Shown: positions 34,978 through 44,395, counted from the stretch's first letter. The stretch is 64,000 nucleotides of DNA from CAYMGQ01 sp964390055 (GCA_964390055.1 CAYMGQ010000011.1:14165-78164), one strand, 5' to 3'. Numbers and translations are program-made. The notes: a model not told the origin generated them from the letters alone.

Positions 34978-35063
34978 CTTTATACACCATAAGACCCCTC
35001 ACTAGTCAAGCTTGGGCTCAAAATAATACCAAAATACAATCCCTAATAATAAATACCAAATCC

Positions 35064-35610
35064 ATGGATGAAAGCACTGGAATGTGGATTTATTATTGGA
35101 AGATAACCCAAAGCCCAATCTTATACGATAGGCAAGATTGACGGGACTATATAGTCTTTAATAATAAATACTAAATCCCTGCTTTGAATACATGCTAGTA
35201 ATTCCCAAGGAGACGAAAGTTTAAATCCGTATAAAAATTGTGCATGTCTGAGCCATAGCGAGTTTGCAAATTTTAGGATTTAAACTCAAGACGACTTGAT
35301 GGAATTAGACATGGATGAAAGCACTGGAATGTGGATTTATTATTGGAAGATAACCCAAAGCCCAATCTTATACGATAGGCAAGATTGACGGGACTATATA
35401 GTCTTTAATAATAAATACTAAATCCCTGCTTTGAATACATGCTAGTAATTCCCAAGGAGACGAAAGTTTAAATCCGTATAAAAATTGTGCATGTCTGAGC
35501 CATAGCGAGTTTGCAAATTTTAGGATTTAAACTTAAGACGACTTGATGGAATTAGACATGGATAAAAGCGCTGGGATGTGGATTTATTATTGGAAGATAA
35601 CCCAAAGCCC
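35064..35610. repeat. 247-bp structured tandem repeat, two full copies and a partial third
   Basis: Copies begin at 35064, 35311 and 35558 with almost perfect identity; the third stops near 35610, 20 bases from the prfB stop. Each full unit contains three inverted repeats: CAATCTT/AAGATTG, the palindrome GACTATATAGTC (35145-35156 in copy 1), and a long hairpin in which AGTTTAAATCC (35218-35228) pairs perfectly with GGATTTAAACT (35276-35286), extended by AAAATT.TGCA/TGCAAATTTT. No frame longer than about 30 codons is conserved. A diverged partial unit may precede at 35030-35063. I do not recognise the element; it has no transposase. The rest of the gap 34978-35063 is unremarkable. Confidence 0.93.
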
Positions 35611-35629
35611 AGGCCTATACCAAGTTGGT

Positions 35630-36731
35630 CTAGTCCTTAAGACTTACCAAATACCCATTTATAAAGTCATCCAAGTCCCCGTCAATAACCGCTTGAATAT
35701 TCCCCATCTCAATATTTGTCCGATGGTCCTTAACTAACTGATAGGGATTAAAAATATAAGACCTTATCTGACTCCCCCAAGCTATTTGATTATATTCACC
35801 CTTGAGGTCCTCAATCCTTTCTTTTTGCTCCCTTTCCTTTAATTCCAAAAGCCTAGCCTTTAACATTTTCATAGCTATATCCTTATTAAAATGCTGGGAC
35901 CGCTCATTTTGACATTGGACCACAATACCAGTGGGTAAATGAGTAATCCTTACAGCCGAATCAGTCTTGTTTACATGCTGGCCCCCAGCCCCACTAGCCC
36001 TATAGGTATCAATCTTTAAATGAGCAGGGTTAATATCAACCTCTACACCTTCGTCCATCTCCGGAATAACATCCACAGATGCAAAGGATGTATGCCTCTT
36101 TCCAGAGGAGTCAAAGGGAGATATCCTCACCAGCCGGTGGACCCCCTTTTCCGCCTTCAAATACCCATAGGCATTTAAACCCTCAACCATAAGGGTCACA
36201 TTTCTAATCCCCGCCTCAGGGTCCTGCAATAGGTCCAGCAACCTTACCCTGTATCCCTTACCCTCTGCCCACCGTTGATACATTCTCCACAATGTTTTCG
36301 CCCAGTCCTGGGCATCCAGGCCACCAGTCCCAGCATTGATAGATAAAATACAATTGTTTTTATCGTATTTTCCTCTGAGTAAAGTTTGCATTTCTAATCT
36401 TTCCACCTGGTCCTGAAGCTTTTTACTCCCTTGGATTAATTCTTTTTTAAAGGAAGTATCCCCCTCCTCAATAAAGAAAATCATAGTCTCCAATTCACCG
36501 TAAAAGTCTAGAATTTCATTATACTCATCAATTCCATCCCTCATATCCTTAATTTTCTTCAAGATTCCTTGAGCCTCTTGGGGGGCTTCCCAAAAATCCT
36601 CTTCACCCATCTTGGCCTCATATTCCTCTATTTGTCTTTCCAAATCATCAATGTCAAAGAGACAAGCTTAATTCTTTTATTCTCTCATGTAATTTAAAAA
36701 TCTCCTGCTTATAAATGTCTAAATTTAACAC
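35630..36731 (-). CDS. prfB: peptide chain release factor 2, with programmed +1 frameshift
   Basis: Two overlapping frames encode the protein. Translation starts at GTG 36731 (GAGGTG 8 nt upstream) and reads 25 codons to the CTT-TGA-C slippery site, with TGA at 36654-36656; a +1 shift then continues into the long frame IDDLERQIEEYEAKMG and on to 35630. The in-frame TGA is itself a release factor 2 stop, giving the well-known autoregulation. The anticodon-mimicking SPF is in VRISPFDSSGKRHTSF and the catalytic GGQ in GAGGQHVNKTDSAVRITH. It lies 16 bases after secA, the common secA-prfB arrangement. Confidence 0.97.
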
Positions 36732-36747
36732 CTTATTTTCACCTCAA

Positions 36748-39429
36748 TTATCTACCACAACATCTTTTATACTTTTTACCACTACCACAGGGACATGGGT
36801 CATTTCTACCGGCCTCAGCCTTCTTGACTATGGTTCTTCCCTTGCTAGGGCCCTGGTCCCCTCCATGGCTTGCTCCTGTTGGCTTGGCCACCTGCCTCCT
36901 CTGGATAGTAACCTCTTTTTCTATATTAAACAAATAACGGACCGTATCTTCCTGAATCTTATTAGTCATCTCCTGGAACATATCATAACCCTCCATTTGA
37001 TATGCCCTCACAGGGTCTGTTTGCCCTATAGCCCTTAAGCCAATTCCCTGTCTTAGTTGATCCATTGCATCTATATGATCCATCCATTTAGTATCAATTA
37101 CCTGTAATAAAATAACCCTTTCTATCTCCCTAATTCTTTCCTCGCCAAATTCCTCTTCCCTCTTTTTATAAAGCTCTAGGGCAATTTCCATAATCTTATC
37201 CTTCAATGTCTCTAGGCTTAGATTAGGAATATCTTCAAATTCTAACACATTTTTTGGCAAGAAAATATTAGATAGATATTCTTCCAAGGCCTGCAAATCC
37301 CAATCCTCAGGATATTCAATATCCCCAGTATATATGGCTATTGCCCCATCTATTATATTGCTAATCATATTGAGGATATGGTCTTGCATATTCTCTCCCG
37401 ATAAGACCTTTTTGCGTTCACCATAGATAACTTCCCTTTGCTTGTTCATAACATCATCATACTGTAAGACATGCTTCCTAATGCCAAAGTTCCTTCCCTC
37501 AACCCGTTTTTGAGCATTTTCTATGGATCTAGAAAGAAGTCTATGCTCTATGGCCTCATCCTCTTCAAGTCCCATTTTACCAACAAAGCCTTGCATCCTA
37601 TCTCCACCAAAAAGCCGCATCAAATCGTCCTCTAAGGAGATAAAGAACCTACTTGAGCCTGGGTCACCCTGTCGGCCTGCCCTACCCCTTAACTGGTTAT
37701 CAATTCTCCTGGATTCATGCCTCTCTGTACCAATAATGTGAAGGCCGCCAGCTGATATAACCTCCTGTCTTTCCTTATCAGTTTCCCCCCTGTATTTGTC
37801 ATAAAGGTCCTTATATTCCTCCTTCAACTTTAGCATTTCCTCATCCTGCCTTTGGGCAAAATCTGTTAGCCCTGCAATCTTCTCATCATCATAGCCCCTA
37901 CCTTTGAGTTCCCTTTTAGCTAAATATTCCGGATTCCCTCCTAAAATAATATCAGTACCCCTACCTGCCATATTAGTTGCAATAGTAACTACACCCTTAC
38001 GTCCAGCCTGGGCTACTATGTCAGCCTCCCTCTCGTGGTGTTTAGCATTTAAGACTTCATGGGGGATACCCCTTCTTCTTAGGAGTTTAGATAGTTCTTC
38101 AGATTTTTCAATGGAAATTGTTCCAACCAAAATCGGCTGTCCTTTTTTGTGCTTTTCTTCTATTTCATTAACCACCGCTTGGAACTTACCCTCTTCACTT
38201 TGGTAAACTACATCAGGATGGTCTCCCCTAATCACTGGCATATTAGTGGGGATCTCAATAACATCCATATTATAAATTGCCACAAATTCTTCTTCTTCGG
38301 TTTTGGCTGTACCTGTCATACCGGCTAGTTTATTATACATCCTAAAGTAATTTTGGAAGGTAATTGTAGCTAGGGTCTTAGATTCCCTTTGGACCTCTAA
38401 ACCCTCCTTGGCCTCTATAGCCTGGTGTAGACCTTCACTATAGCGCCTGCCAAACATTAACCGGCCAGTGAAGTCATCTACTATCACCACTTGCCCTTCC
38501 CTAACTACATAATCCTTATCTTTTTTCATTAAATTTTGTGCCTTTAGGGCCTGATTAATATGGTGGGATAATTCCATATTTGCCAAATCGGATAGGTTGT
38601 CAATGGAAAAAAATTTCTCTGCCTTTGCCACCCCATCTTCGGTTAATACAACAGAATTTGCCTTTTCATCTATTGTATAATCCTCTTCCCTTCTTAGGGT
38701 TTTCACAAACTGGTCCACAACAAAATACATATTGGTGGATTTTTCACCTTGGCCAGAAATAATCAGGGGAGTCCTTGCCTCATCAATAAGGATACTATCC
38801 ACCTCATCAACTATGGCATAATTTAACTCTCTTTGGACCCTATCCTTGCCGTAGATAACCATATTATCTCTTAAATAATCAAAACCAAATTCATTATTAG
38901 TACCATAGGTAATATCGCTATTATAGGCTGCCCTTCTTTCCTCTTGGTCAAGCCCATGAACAATTACCCCCACAGATAGGCCCAAAAAGTTATATACCTT
39001 TCCCATCCATTCCTTATCTCTCTTGGCCAGATAATCATTTACTGTTACTACATGGACCCCCTTACCAGTAAGGGCATTTAAATATACAGGCAGGGTTGCA
39101 ACCAAGGTCTTACCCTCTCCGGTCTTCATTTCTGCAATCCTACCCTGGTGGAGGACTATCCCCCCATAGATTTGCACCCTATAATGTTTCATATTCAGAA
39201 CCCTGTAGGCAGCCTCTCTAACGGTGGCAAAAGCTTCAGGCATAATATCCTCTAGACTTTCACCCTCCCGCAATCTCTTTTTAAATTCTACAGTCTTTCC
39301 CTTTAATTCCTCATCCCCCAGTTTTGAATAAGTTTCTTCCAAGGCCTCTATGTTTTTCACCACATTATCTAGTTTTTTAAGCTCCCTCTGGCTATAGCTC
39401 CCAAAAACCTTTTCGAATAATCTCTTCAA
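36748..39429 (-). CDS. secA: preprotein translocase ATPase SecA
   Basis: 893 residues from TTG 39429, preceded by GAGGTG with 6-nt spacing; a GTG at 39438 is in frame but lies inside that ribosome site. SecA drives export through SecYEG. Motifs are MKTGEGKTLVATLPVYLNAL (Walker A), VDEVDSILIDEARTPLIISG (Walker B), GTAKTEEEEF, TNMAGRGTDIILGGNPEY and QLRGRAGRQGDPG. The extreme C-terminus has the zinc-binding CPCGSGKKYKRCC that contacts SecB or ribosomes. It is complete and of normal length. Confidence 0.98.
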   Translation of the reverse strand: MKRLFEKVFGSYSQRELKKLDNVVKNIEALEETYSKLGDEELKGKTVEFKKRLREGESLEDIMPEAFATVREAAYRVLNMKHYRVQIYGGIVLHQGRIAEMKTGEGKTLVATLPVYLNALTGKGVHVVTVNDYLAKRDKEWMGKVYNFLGLSVGVIVHGLDQEERRAAYNSDITYGTNNEFGFDYLRDNMVIYGKDRVQRELNYAIVDEVDSILIDEARTPLIISGQGEKSTNMYFVVDQFVKTLRREEDYTIDEKANSVVLTEDGVAKAEKFFSIDNLSDLANMELSHHINQALKAQNLMKKDKDYVVREGQVVIVDDFTGRLMFGRRYSEGLHQAIEAKEGLEVQRESKTLATITFQNYFRMYNKLAGMTGTAKTEEEEFVAIYNMDVIEIPTNMPVIRGDHPDVVYQSEEGKFQAVVNEIEEKHKKGQPILVGTISIEKSEELSKLLRRRGIPHEVLNAKHHEREADIVAQAGRKGVVTIATNMAGRGTDIILGGNPEYLAKRELKGRGYDDEKIAGLTDFAQRQDEEMLKLKEEYKDLYDKYRGETDKERQEVISAGGLHIIGTERHESRRIDNQLRGRAGRQGDPGSSRFFISLEDDLMRLFGGDRMQGFVGKMGLEEDEAIEHRLLSRSIENAQKRVEGRNFGIRKHVLQYDDVMNKQREVIYGERKKVLSGENMQDHILNMISNIIDGAIAIYTGDIEYPEDWDLQALEEYLSNIFLPKNVLEFEDIPNLSLETLKDKIMEIALELYKKREEEFGEERIREIERVILLQVIDTKWMDHIDAMDQLRQGIGLRAIGQTDPVRAYQMEGYDMFQEMTNKIQEDTVRYLFNIEKEVTIQRRQVAKPTGASHGGDQGPSKGRTIVKKAEAGRNDPCPCGSGKKYKRCCGR

Positions 39430-39599
39430 TTCTTTCACCTCGTTTATCCTTAATCACTAACTATACAATTAATCCATATAACCTCAACATTTGAGGCAGC
39501 CATCATATTATTGTAACATTTATTATTTTCTAAGACAATAATTAAAAAGGAAGAATCCCTATTATAAGATTCTCCCTAATCCCCATATTGTAATACACT

Positions 39600-40205
39600 T
39601 TATTTAAAAGTTCTTTTTTTATGGTCAAATCGAAGGGTCCTAGAAATTGTCCTATGCGAAGAAGGCATCATCATATTCTGTATTAGAAAAAAGATACCTA
39701 TACCCACCATAATATCCCCCATACTGAAAATCCCTTTTAAGGGATAGGGTCTGGGAACCATAAATCTCATACCCAAATATCTAGTATATGAGCCAGCCTT
39801 GTCTAGGGGTATATATTGTGGTAATGCCCCCATGCTGATGGAATTTAACATATTTTTAAATCCAAGCTCTTGCAAGATATGCATATCTATAGGCATACTA
39901 CCGTGGTTGAGGATTATTGCCCCAAAATTCATTATTGCCCCCACTAAAATAAACCAGATACATTTAAAATGAATGTTAAAAAATAGGCTAATAAAGAGGA
40001 GTACATAGGCTGCAGTATACAAAAACATCCTATATTTTATAAAAAAAGGACTCCCCAAACTAATCATAATAGATGTTCCTAATTGAAGAGCAAAAGAAAA
40101 AAATATTATCCAAGAAAATTTTAATAAGGATGGTCCCAATAACCTAAACTTACCAGCCCTTATTTTTCCCACAATAAGTCCTAAAAGAATACTTTCTATT
40201 AGCAA
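39600..40205 (-). CDS. DUF5317 family membrane protein
   Basis: About 201 residues with five or six hydrophobic segments (for example SWIIFFSFALQLGTSIMISL, FLYTAAYVLLFISLFFNI, MGDIMVGIGIFFLIQNMM). The DUF5317 hallmark is NHGSMPIDM-type text (LNHGSMPIDMHILQELGF) between helices, and the RPYPLKGIFSMGD segment before the last helix. The function is unknown. The start is uncertain: TTG at 40205 follows GGTGAT, while TTG at 40223 gives six more residues. It lies between hpf and secA on the same strand. Confidence 0.75.
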   Translation of the reverse strand: MLIESILLGLIVGKIRAGKFRLLGPSLLKFSWIIFFSFALQLGTSIMISLGSPFFIKYRMFLYTAAYVLLFISLFFNIHFKCIWFILVGAIMNFGAIILNHGSMPIDMHILQELGFKNMLNSISMGALPQYIPLDKAGSYTRYLGMRFMVPRPYPLKGIFSMGDIMVGIGIFFLIQNMMMPSSHRTISRTLRFDHKKRTFK

Positions 40206-40315
40206 ATTATCACCATCTCTCAATATACATCAATTTATGTCATATTATACCTTTCTATATATAAAAACTTTTTCCTTCTCATTTTATCAAAATTATCATA
40301 ATTTTAAAATTAAAA

Positions 40316-40343
40316 AAACAGTAGGCTTATGGGCCTACTGTTT
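40316..40343 (-). terminator. terminator of hpf
   Basis: AACAGTAGGC (40317-40326) pairs perfectly with GCCTACTGTT (40333-40342). On the minus strand a T7 tract follows; the right side also has T4. Confidence 0.9.
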
Positions 40344-40366
40344 TATATTTAAGATTTTTGTCTTAT

Positions 40367-40903
40367 CTAATTAAATTCAGGTTCTATGAGCCCATAATGT
40401 CCATCATTTCTCTTATATACCACATTAACCTCATAGCTTTCTGCATTTGCAAAGACGAAAAAGTTATGTCCTACCAGTTCCATTTGCAAAACAGCTTCCT
40501 CTGAACTCATGGGTTTTAATGCAAATCTCTTGGTTTTAACTATTTCAGGTTCGAAACTTTCCTTCTCCTTGGGAGGAGCAATATTCTCAAAGCGAATAGT
40601 TTCGTATTTATTAATTCTGTTTCTTTCCATTCTAGTTTTGTATTTGCTTAGTTGTCTTACTAGCTTATCAACTACCTTATCAATGGAAGCATACATATCA
40701 TGAGTGGATTCCTCTGCCCTTAAAACAGAACCATTGATAGGAATTGTTACTTCAATGATTTGCCTAGACTTTTCCACAGATAGAGTAGCCTGCGCCTCTG
40801 CCCCCTTTTTAAAATATCTGCCTAGCTTAGAGATTTTTGAAACTACTGCCTCCCTTAAAGCATCGGTTATTTCAATATTTTTACCACTTACTATAACCTT
40901 CAT
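40367..40903 (-). CDS. hpf: long-form ribosome hibernation promoting factor
   Basis: 178 residues from ATG 40903, which has AAAGGAGC 8 nt upstream; the extra 41 codons up to 41026 run through AT-rich leader and are not likely coding. The N-terminal domain (MKVIVSGKNIEITDALREAV, KISKLGRYFKKG) binds the 30S decoding region. The C-terminal domain (EIVKTKRFALKPMSSEEAV, LVGHNFFVFANAES) dimerises ribosomes into 100S particles in stationary phase. A raiA-motif-like RNA and a DnaA-box cluster lie upstream. Confidence 0.95.
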   Translation of the reverse strand: MKVIVSGKNIEITDALREAVVSKISKLGRYFKKGAEAQATLSVEKSRQIIEVTIPINGSVLRAEESTHDMYASIDKVVDKLVRQLSKYKTRMERNRINKYETIRFENIAPPKEKESFEPEIVKTKRFALKPMSSEEAVLQMELVGHNFFVFANAESYEVNVVYKRNDGHYGLIEPEFN

Positions 40904-41051
40904 ATCTCTAGCTCCTTTCCTATCTATAATATTTAGGTCTCTAAGGAAACCTAAAGTATGAACATTATAATTTTGCCCTATATATAACTTGTATTTATCT
41001 TTATTATTACCCACTATTATAAACAATCAAACAAAAGGATAAACATTTTAC

Positions 41052-41147
41052 TGTGGATATGTCTGCCTTGTCCCTGTGGATACTGTTTATAACTATGTTG
41101 ATAACCCTATTTAGTGGGCTTTTGTTTGTGGATATGTATGTGAATAA
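41052..41147. promoter_or_regulatory. second cluster of DnaA-box-like sequences, upstream of hpf
   Basis: Read on the minus strand the cluster has one exact TTATTCACA (41139-41147) and one-mismatch boxes ATATCCACA (41127-41135), TTATCAACA (41096-41104) and ATATCCACA (41052-41060), plus a weaker GTATCCACA (41075-41083). All five share one orientation in 96 bases. It sits between hpf and the putative raiA RNA. No replication gene is adjacent. Confidence 0.65.
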
Positions 41148-41185
41148 TAATCCTCACCTGTTAAAAAATAAATTATAATATAATA

Positions 41186-41430
41186 AAAATAGCCCCGACT
41201 GGATGTCAAAGCTATTCCTAGGAATATAGATAAAAGAAGCTGACCTGGTCTTTGCCCCCACACTCGCCTGCTGGAAGATTCGCTCTGGGTTTGCCATCAC
41301 TAAAACTCCTCTCGATATATTATATGATCGGCAGGGCTTACTCCTAATCCGCACCATGCTCAATAGCATTTTTGCTATCTTATGTGGGTCCCTTTGCCTG
41401 CGACTAGCATGGACTTTCAACCACAGACCT
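41186..41430 (-). ncRNA. probable raiA-motif (ARRPOF) structured RNA
   Basis: A 240-base, markedly GC-richer island inside AT-rich DNA directly upstream of hpf (raiA) on the same strand, the hallmark position of the raiA-motif RNA class in Firmicutes. Read on the minus strand it contains GAAAGTCCATGCTAGTCGCA, GGCAAAGGGACCC, a hairpin GATAGC-aaaaat-GCTATT and a long-range GCAGG/CCTGC pairing, and ends with GGGGCTATTTTTATT, plausibly a terminator. An 88-codon open frame runs through it but has no ribosome site and odd composition. I recognise position and general character rather than a verified covariance match. Confidence 0.55.
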
Positions 41431-41504
41431 TCTTATTACATCTTATCTATATTCTCTTTCATTATACATGATTTTTTTTAATTCCTCAATATAGTTACAT
41501 ATCC

Positions 41505-41984
41505 CTAACGTTTCTTATCTATAAAGATTGATGGAGTCTCCTCCAGGGGTTTGCCATAACCAGAAATTACCTTTTTGCCAGTTTGTATGGTTTTTAAGTT
41601 GCCTTGTAATTTAGATATGTTTTCCTTTATTTTCTTTGTATTATTTTCATCTATAATATTTATCTCCCCTAGGACCTCCATAATTTCCCCGATCCTCTCT
41701 TGGAGCTTATCCAGGCCTGGGATATTTTGTCCCTCTAGCTCTTGCAAATTTCCTATGCCTAAGGCCTTTTTCAGAATATCGTACTTGTCTAAAAACTCCC
41801 TATCCAACAGGTCAATTTTATCCATAACTCCCTGTTTCTTTTCAAGAACTTGATCTAGATTTTCAGCCTCATCAGTTGATAAAATCCTCTCTTGATCCCT
41901 ACTTATATTTAGTAGCTTTTTTAGTAGAGTTAATTTGGCATCACTTAATCGTAAAAGATAGTTTATAATTTCTTGGGTATCCAC
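41505..41984 (-). CDS. flgN: FlgN-like flagellar export chaperone
   Basis: About 160 residues from GTG 41984, which has AGGTGAT just upstream; the frame extends to 42032 inside fliS. It is a predicted all-helical, coiled-coil protein with the FlgN pattern: an N-terminal helix (IINYLLRLSDAKLTLLKKLL), an acidic linker (LSTDEAENLDQVLEKKQGVMDK) and a long final helix pair ending in YGKPLEETPSIFIDKKR. FlgN chaperones hook-associated proteins FlgK and FlgL. Assignment rests on fold-like pattern and on its place in a fliD-fliS operon; sequence identity in this family is low. Confidence 0.62.
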   Translation of the reverse strand: MDTQEIINYLLRLSDAKLTLLKKLLNISRDQERILSTDEAENLDQVLEKKQGVMDKIDLLDREFLDKYDILKKALGIGNLQELEGQNIPGLDKLQERIGEIMEVLGEINIIDENNTKKIKENISKLQGNLKTIQTGKKVISGYGKPLEETPSIFIDKKR

Positions 41985-41992
41985 AAGATCAC

Positions 41993-42373
41993 CTATTTTC
42001 CTGTCCTTGATAATTTCATGGCCTCTTTCCAAGTATCTCTTAAATCTGTCACTAGTCTTGCCGCTTCCTCCAGAATTTCTGTGTTTTTATATATATTGGC
42101 ATCCACCAATCTTTCTAGGATAAAGGTGTAGAGGGCCCGTAAGTCATGGGCTAATTCGTAGTCCATATTTAATGTCAAGTTGAGTTCCTCTATTATATCC
42201 TGGGCCCTTAATATTGCATTATGTGCATTTTGAATATCATTATCCTTTATAAAAACCCTTCCCTGGTTAATAAACTTTAAGGCACCATTATATAATAATA
42301 GGGTTAAATTTTCTGGTGAAGATGTCATTATATTATTTTCCTTATATTGATTATAGGGATTTTGCATGGCCAT
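41993..42373 (-). CDS. fliS: flagellar chaperone FliS
   Basis: 126 residues, normal FliS length. MQNPYNQYKENNIMTSSPENLTLLLYNGALKF is the standard opening, followed by AQDIIEELNLTLNMDYELA and LRALYTFILERLVDANIYKN. It binds flagellin for export. It lies 28 bases after fliD and its stop overlaps the region of the next gene's ribosome site. The paralogue beside flagellin is longer at the C-terminus. Confidence 0.93.
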   Translation of the reverse strand: MAMQNPYNQYKENNIMTSSPENLTLLLYNGALKFINQGRVFIKDNDIQNAHNAILRAQDIIEELNLTLNMDYELAHDLRALYTFILERLVDANIYKNTEILEEAARLVTDLRDTWKEAMKLSRTGK

Positions 42374-42401
42374 TGATATTACCCCCTCTTATTAAATAAA
42401 A

Positions 42402-44273
42402 TTATTGCATTCCCATTTGCGACATTAACCACATACTTTGGCTCTGCATTTGTGCAAGGGCCTTTTCCATAGCGGAAAATTGTGCCCAATATCTATTTTC
42501 TTTGTTAATTAATCTTTCCTCTTCTCTTATAATCCTCTTGTTGATGTCCATTAAGTCTTTATCTAAGAGGCTAATGGAGGATTGTTTTGTTACGAAATCA
42601 ATCAGGATATTGGACCTGACATTCCTAAGTAGGGAGGCATCCTCACCGGGTCCTGATTGGCGAATAATATCCTGCATTCCACCAATCATGCTATCATAGA
42701 CCCTTTGTACTAGGCCAGATTCCTTGGTCCTTTCGGAGCCTTCCAGGTTACCATCGGGGCTCTTAAAGAGAATGTCTATTACTCCTTCCGGATCCTCATT
42801 GATGGCTGTCCTCAGTTTTTGTTCATCAATTACTAATTTACCCCCATCTTGGTAGGCACCTGTTGTAATTCCCAATTCTGTTATATGACTGAAACTACCA
42901 GCTACACCTTCAACCTTTTCATACAGCTGGCTCCTCATGTTTTGCAATACCTTTGTTAGGGTAGCATCCCTTCGTAATAGGCCGCTTTTGGATCTTTCCT
43001 CCCATAACTCAATATCCTTGTCTGTCATAGCCTGCTTTTGTTCATTGGTTAGGGGTGGATAATCCCTATAGTATTTTTCGTTTATTTGCCCACTAATTTC
43101 ATCTATTATTTCATTATACTCATCAACAAATTCCTTAATCTTGTCATAAATACTATCTACATCAGCATCTACATTAATGGTTACATTTTTACTTTCATCT
43201 GCCCTTTGCAGTTGAAGGTTTACGCCAAATACAGTGAAATTATTGGTGGCCTTGGATATTTCCTCATTATTAAAGGTAATTAGGGCATCCTTGCCAGTTA
43301 CTGAAAGGTTGTCGCCGTTAAAGATATTTCCTTGCCCCTCTTCTAGGCCTTCAATATTAATCTCTATTTTCTTATCTGCTCCACTTTCCCTACTTGTAAT
43401 CATTAATTTGCCCAGTTCTCTATCGAAGGCAGCCCTTAGACCCAAACTCTGTCCATCTTCATCTGCCGCATTATTTATTTCCTTTACTAAATAATCTATT
43501 GAATTATTTGCCTTAACAAGGCCATCTCCTATGCCTAAGGTCTCTGCTAAATCCAAACTTTCCTCAGAATCAGTGGAAGCAATAACTATATCTTTTCTAG
43601 AGTTAAATTCCAATTTATTATCTTCATTGATAGTTAATGTTACTCCCGTGCCCTCAATTTGTTCATTGATTGCTATAACCATATCTTCAACACTATCATA
43701 ATTTTCATCCAATTCTACAAGTTGTCCATTAACTGCAAAAATTAACATTTTTTCTTCAAAATTTGTATCTATATCATAGGCATCCATTTCTCCCTGCAGT
43801 ACTGCATCTTCTAACACTATTGTTTTCCCATTAATCTCGAAGGTCCCCTGATTTGTAAATTTTAAATCCTTGTCCAAAACACCCTGGTCCCCAGTTAATT
43901 GTCTGCTTACAATATTCGCAACCTCTGCTAGTTGTTTTACCCTAATAGTGTGAGTTCCTGCCATGGCACCTGAATTGGCTGTTGCCTTGACTATGCTTTC
44001 ATCACTAGATATGGCCCTTTTCACCCAATCAAAACTGCTAACACTGTTAGATTTTAATACACCTGTGTTAGTCATTGTGGCTAAAGCAAAATTCTTCCTA
44101 GAATTTAAAATAAAGTTTGCCATATTCTTATTTATATTGGTATAAGCCTCCTGCCTCCATTTTAGCCGTTGCTCTTGTTGAAAGTATCTATCTACTGCCA
44201 TCCTTTCAACCCTCATTAATTCGTCTATCATATAATCAGTATCCATGCCTGAAGCAAGCCCGCCGATTCTCAT
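42402..44273 (-). CDS. fliD: flagellar filament cap protein FliD (HAP2)
   Basis: 623 residues. The N-terminal FliD_N domain (MRIGGLASGMDTDYMIDELM, then VKATANSGAMAGTHTIRVKQLA) and the C-terminal FliD_C domain (TLTKVLQNMRSQLYEKVEGV, ITELGITTGAYQDGGKLVID, MEKALAQMQSQSMWLMSQMG) are clear. The protein caps the growing filament and helps flagellin fold. It is first of a three-gene operon (fliD-fliS-flgN-like) with GGGAGGAG before the ATG and a sigma-28 site 95 bases upstream. Confidence 0.96.
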   Translation of the reverse strand: MRIGGLASGMDTDYMIDELMRVERMAVDRYFQQEQRLKWRQEAYTNINKNMANFILNSRKNFALATMTNTGVLKSNSVSSFDWVKRAISSDESIVKATANSGAMAGTHTIRVKQLAEVANIVSRQLTGDQGVLDKDLKFTNQGTFEINGKTIVLEDAVLQGEMDAYDIDTNFEEKMLIFAVNGQLVELDENYDSVEDMVIAINEQIEGTGVTLTINEDNKLEFNSRKDIVIASTDSEESLDLAETLGIGDGLVKANNSIDYLVKEINNAADEDGQSLGLRAAFDRELGKLMITSRESGADKKIEINIEGLEEGQGNIFNGDNLSVTGKDALITFNNEEISKATNNFTVFGVNLQLQRADESKNVTINVDADVDSIYDKIKEFVDEYNEIIDEISGQINEKYYRDYPPLTNEQKQAMTDKDIELWEERSKSGLLRRDATLTKVLQNMRSQLYEKVEGVAGSFSHITELGITTGAYQDGGKLVIDEQKLRTAINEDPEGVIDILFKSPDGNLEGSERTKESGLVQRVYDSMIGGMQDIIRQSGPGEDASLLRNVRSNILIDFVTKQSSISLLDKDLMDINKRIIREEERLINKENRYWAQFSAMEKALAQMQSQSMWLMSQMGMQ

Positions 44274-44367
44274 ACCCTCACTCCTCCCAGAATTTAAAAT
44301 TTTATGTTTTTATATAACTATAAAGTGAATAATAACCTTATAGAGATTTTTACGGCTTATACTAACA

Positions 44368-44395
44368 TTATCGGAAGCTTTTATAGAAAAGTTTA
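44368..44395 (-). promoter_or_regulatory. sigma-28 promoter of the fliD operon
   Basis: On the minus strand TAAA (44392-44395), 16 nt, TCCGATAA (44368-44375). Confidence 0.75.

Noticed and set aside
35543..35737. 64-codon plus-strand frame starting in the third repeat copy
   Set aside because: It runs from the repeat into antisense prfB, so it is a chance frame; the repeat itself has no conserved frame beyond about 30 codons.
41154..41420. 88-codon minus-strand frame upstream of hpf
   Set aside because: No ribosome site and unusual composition; the segment is better explained as a structured raiA-type RNA.
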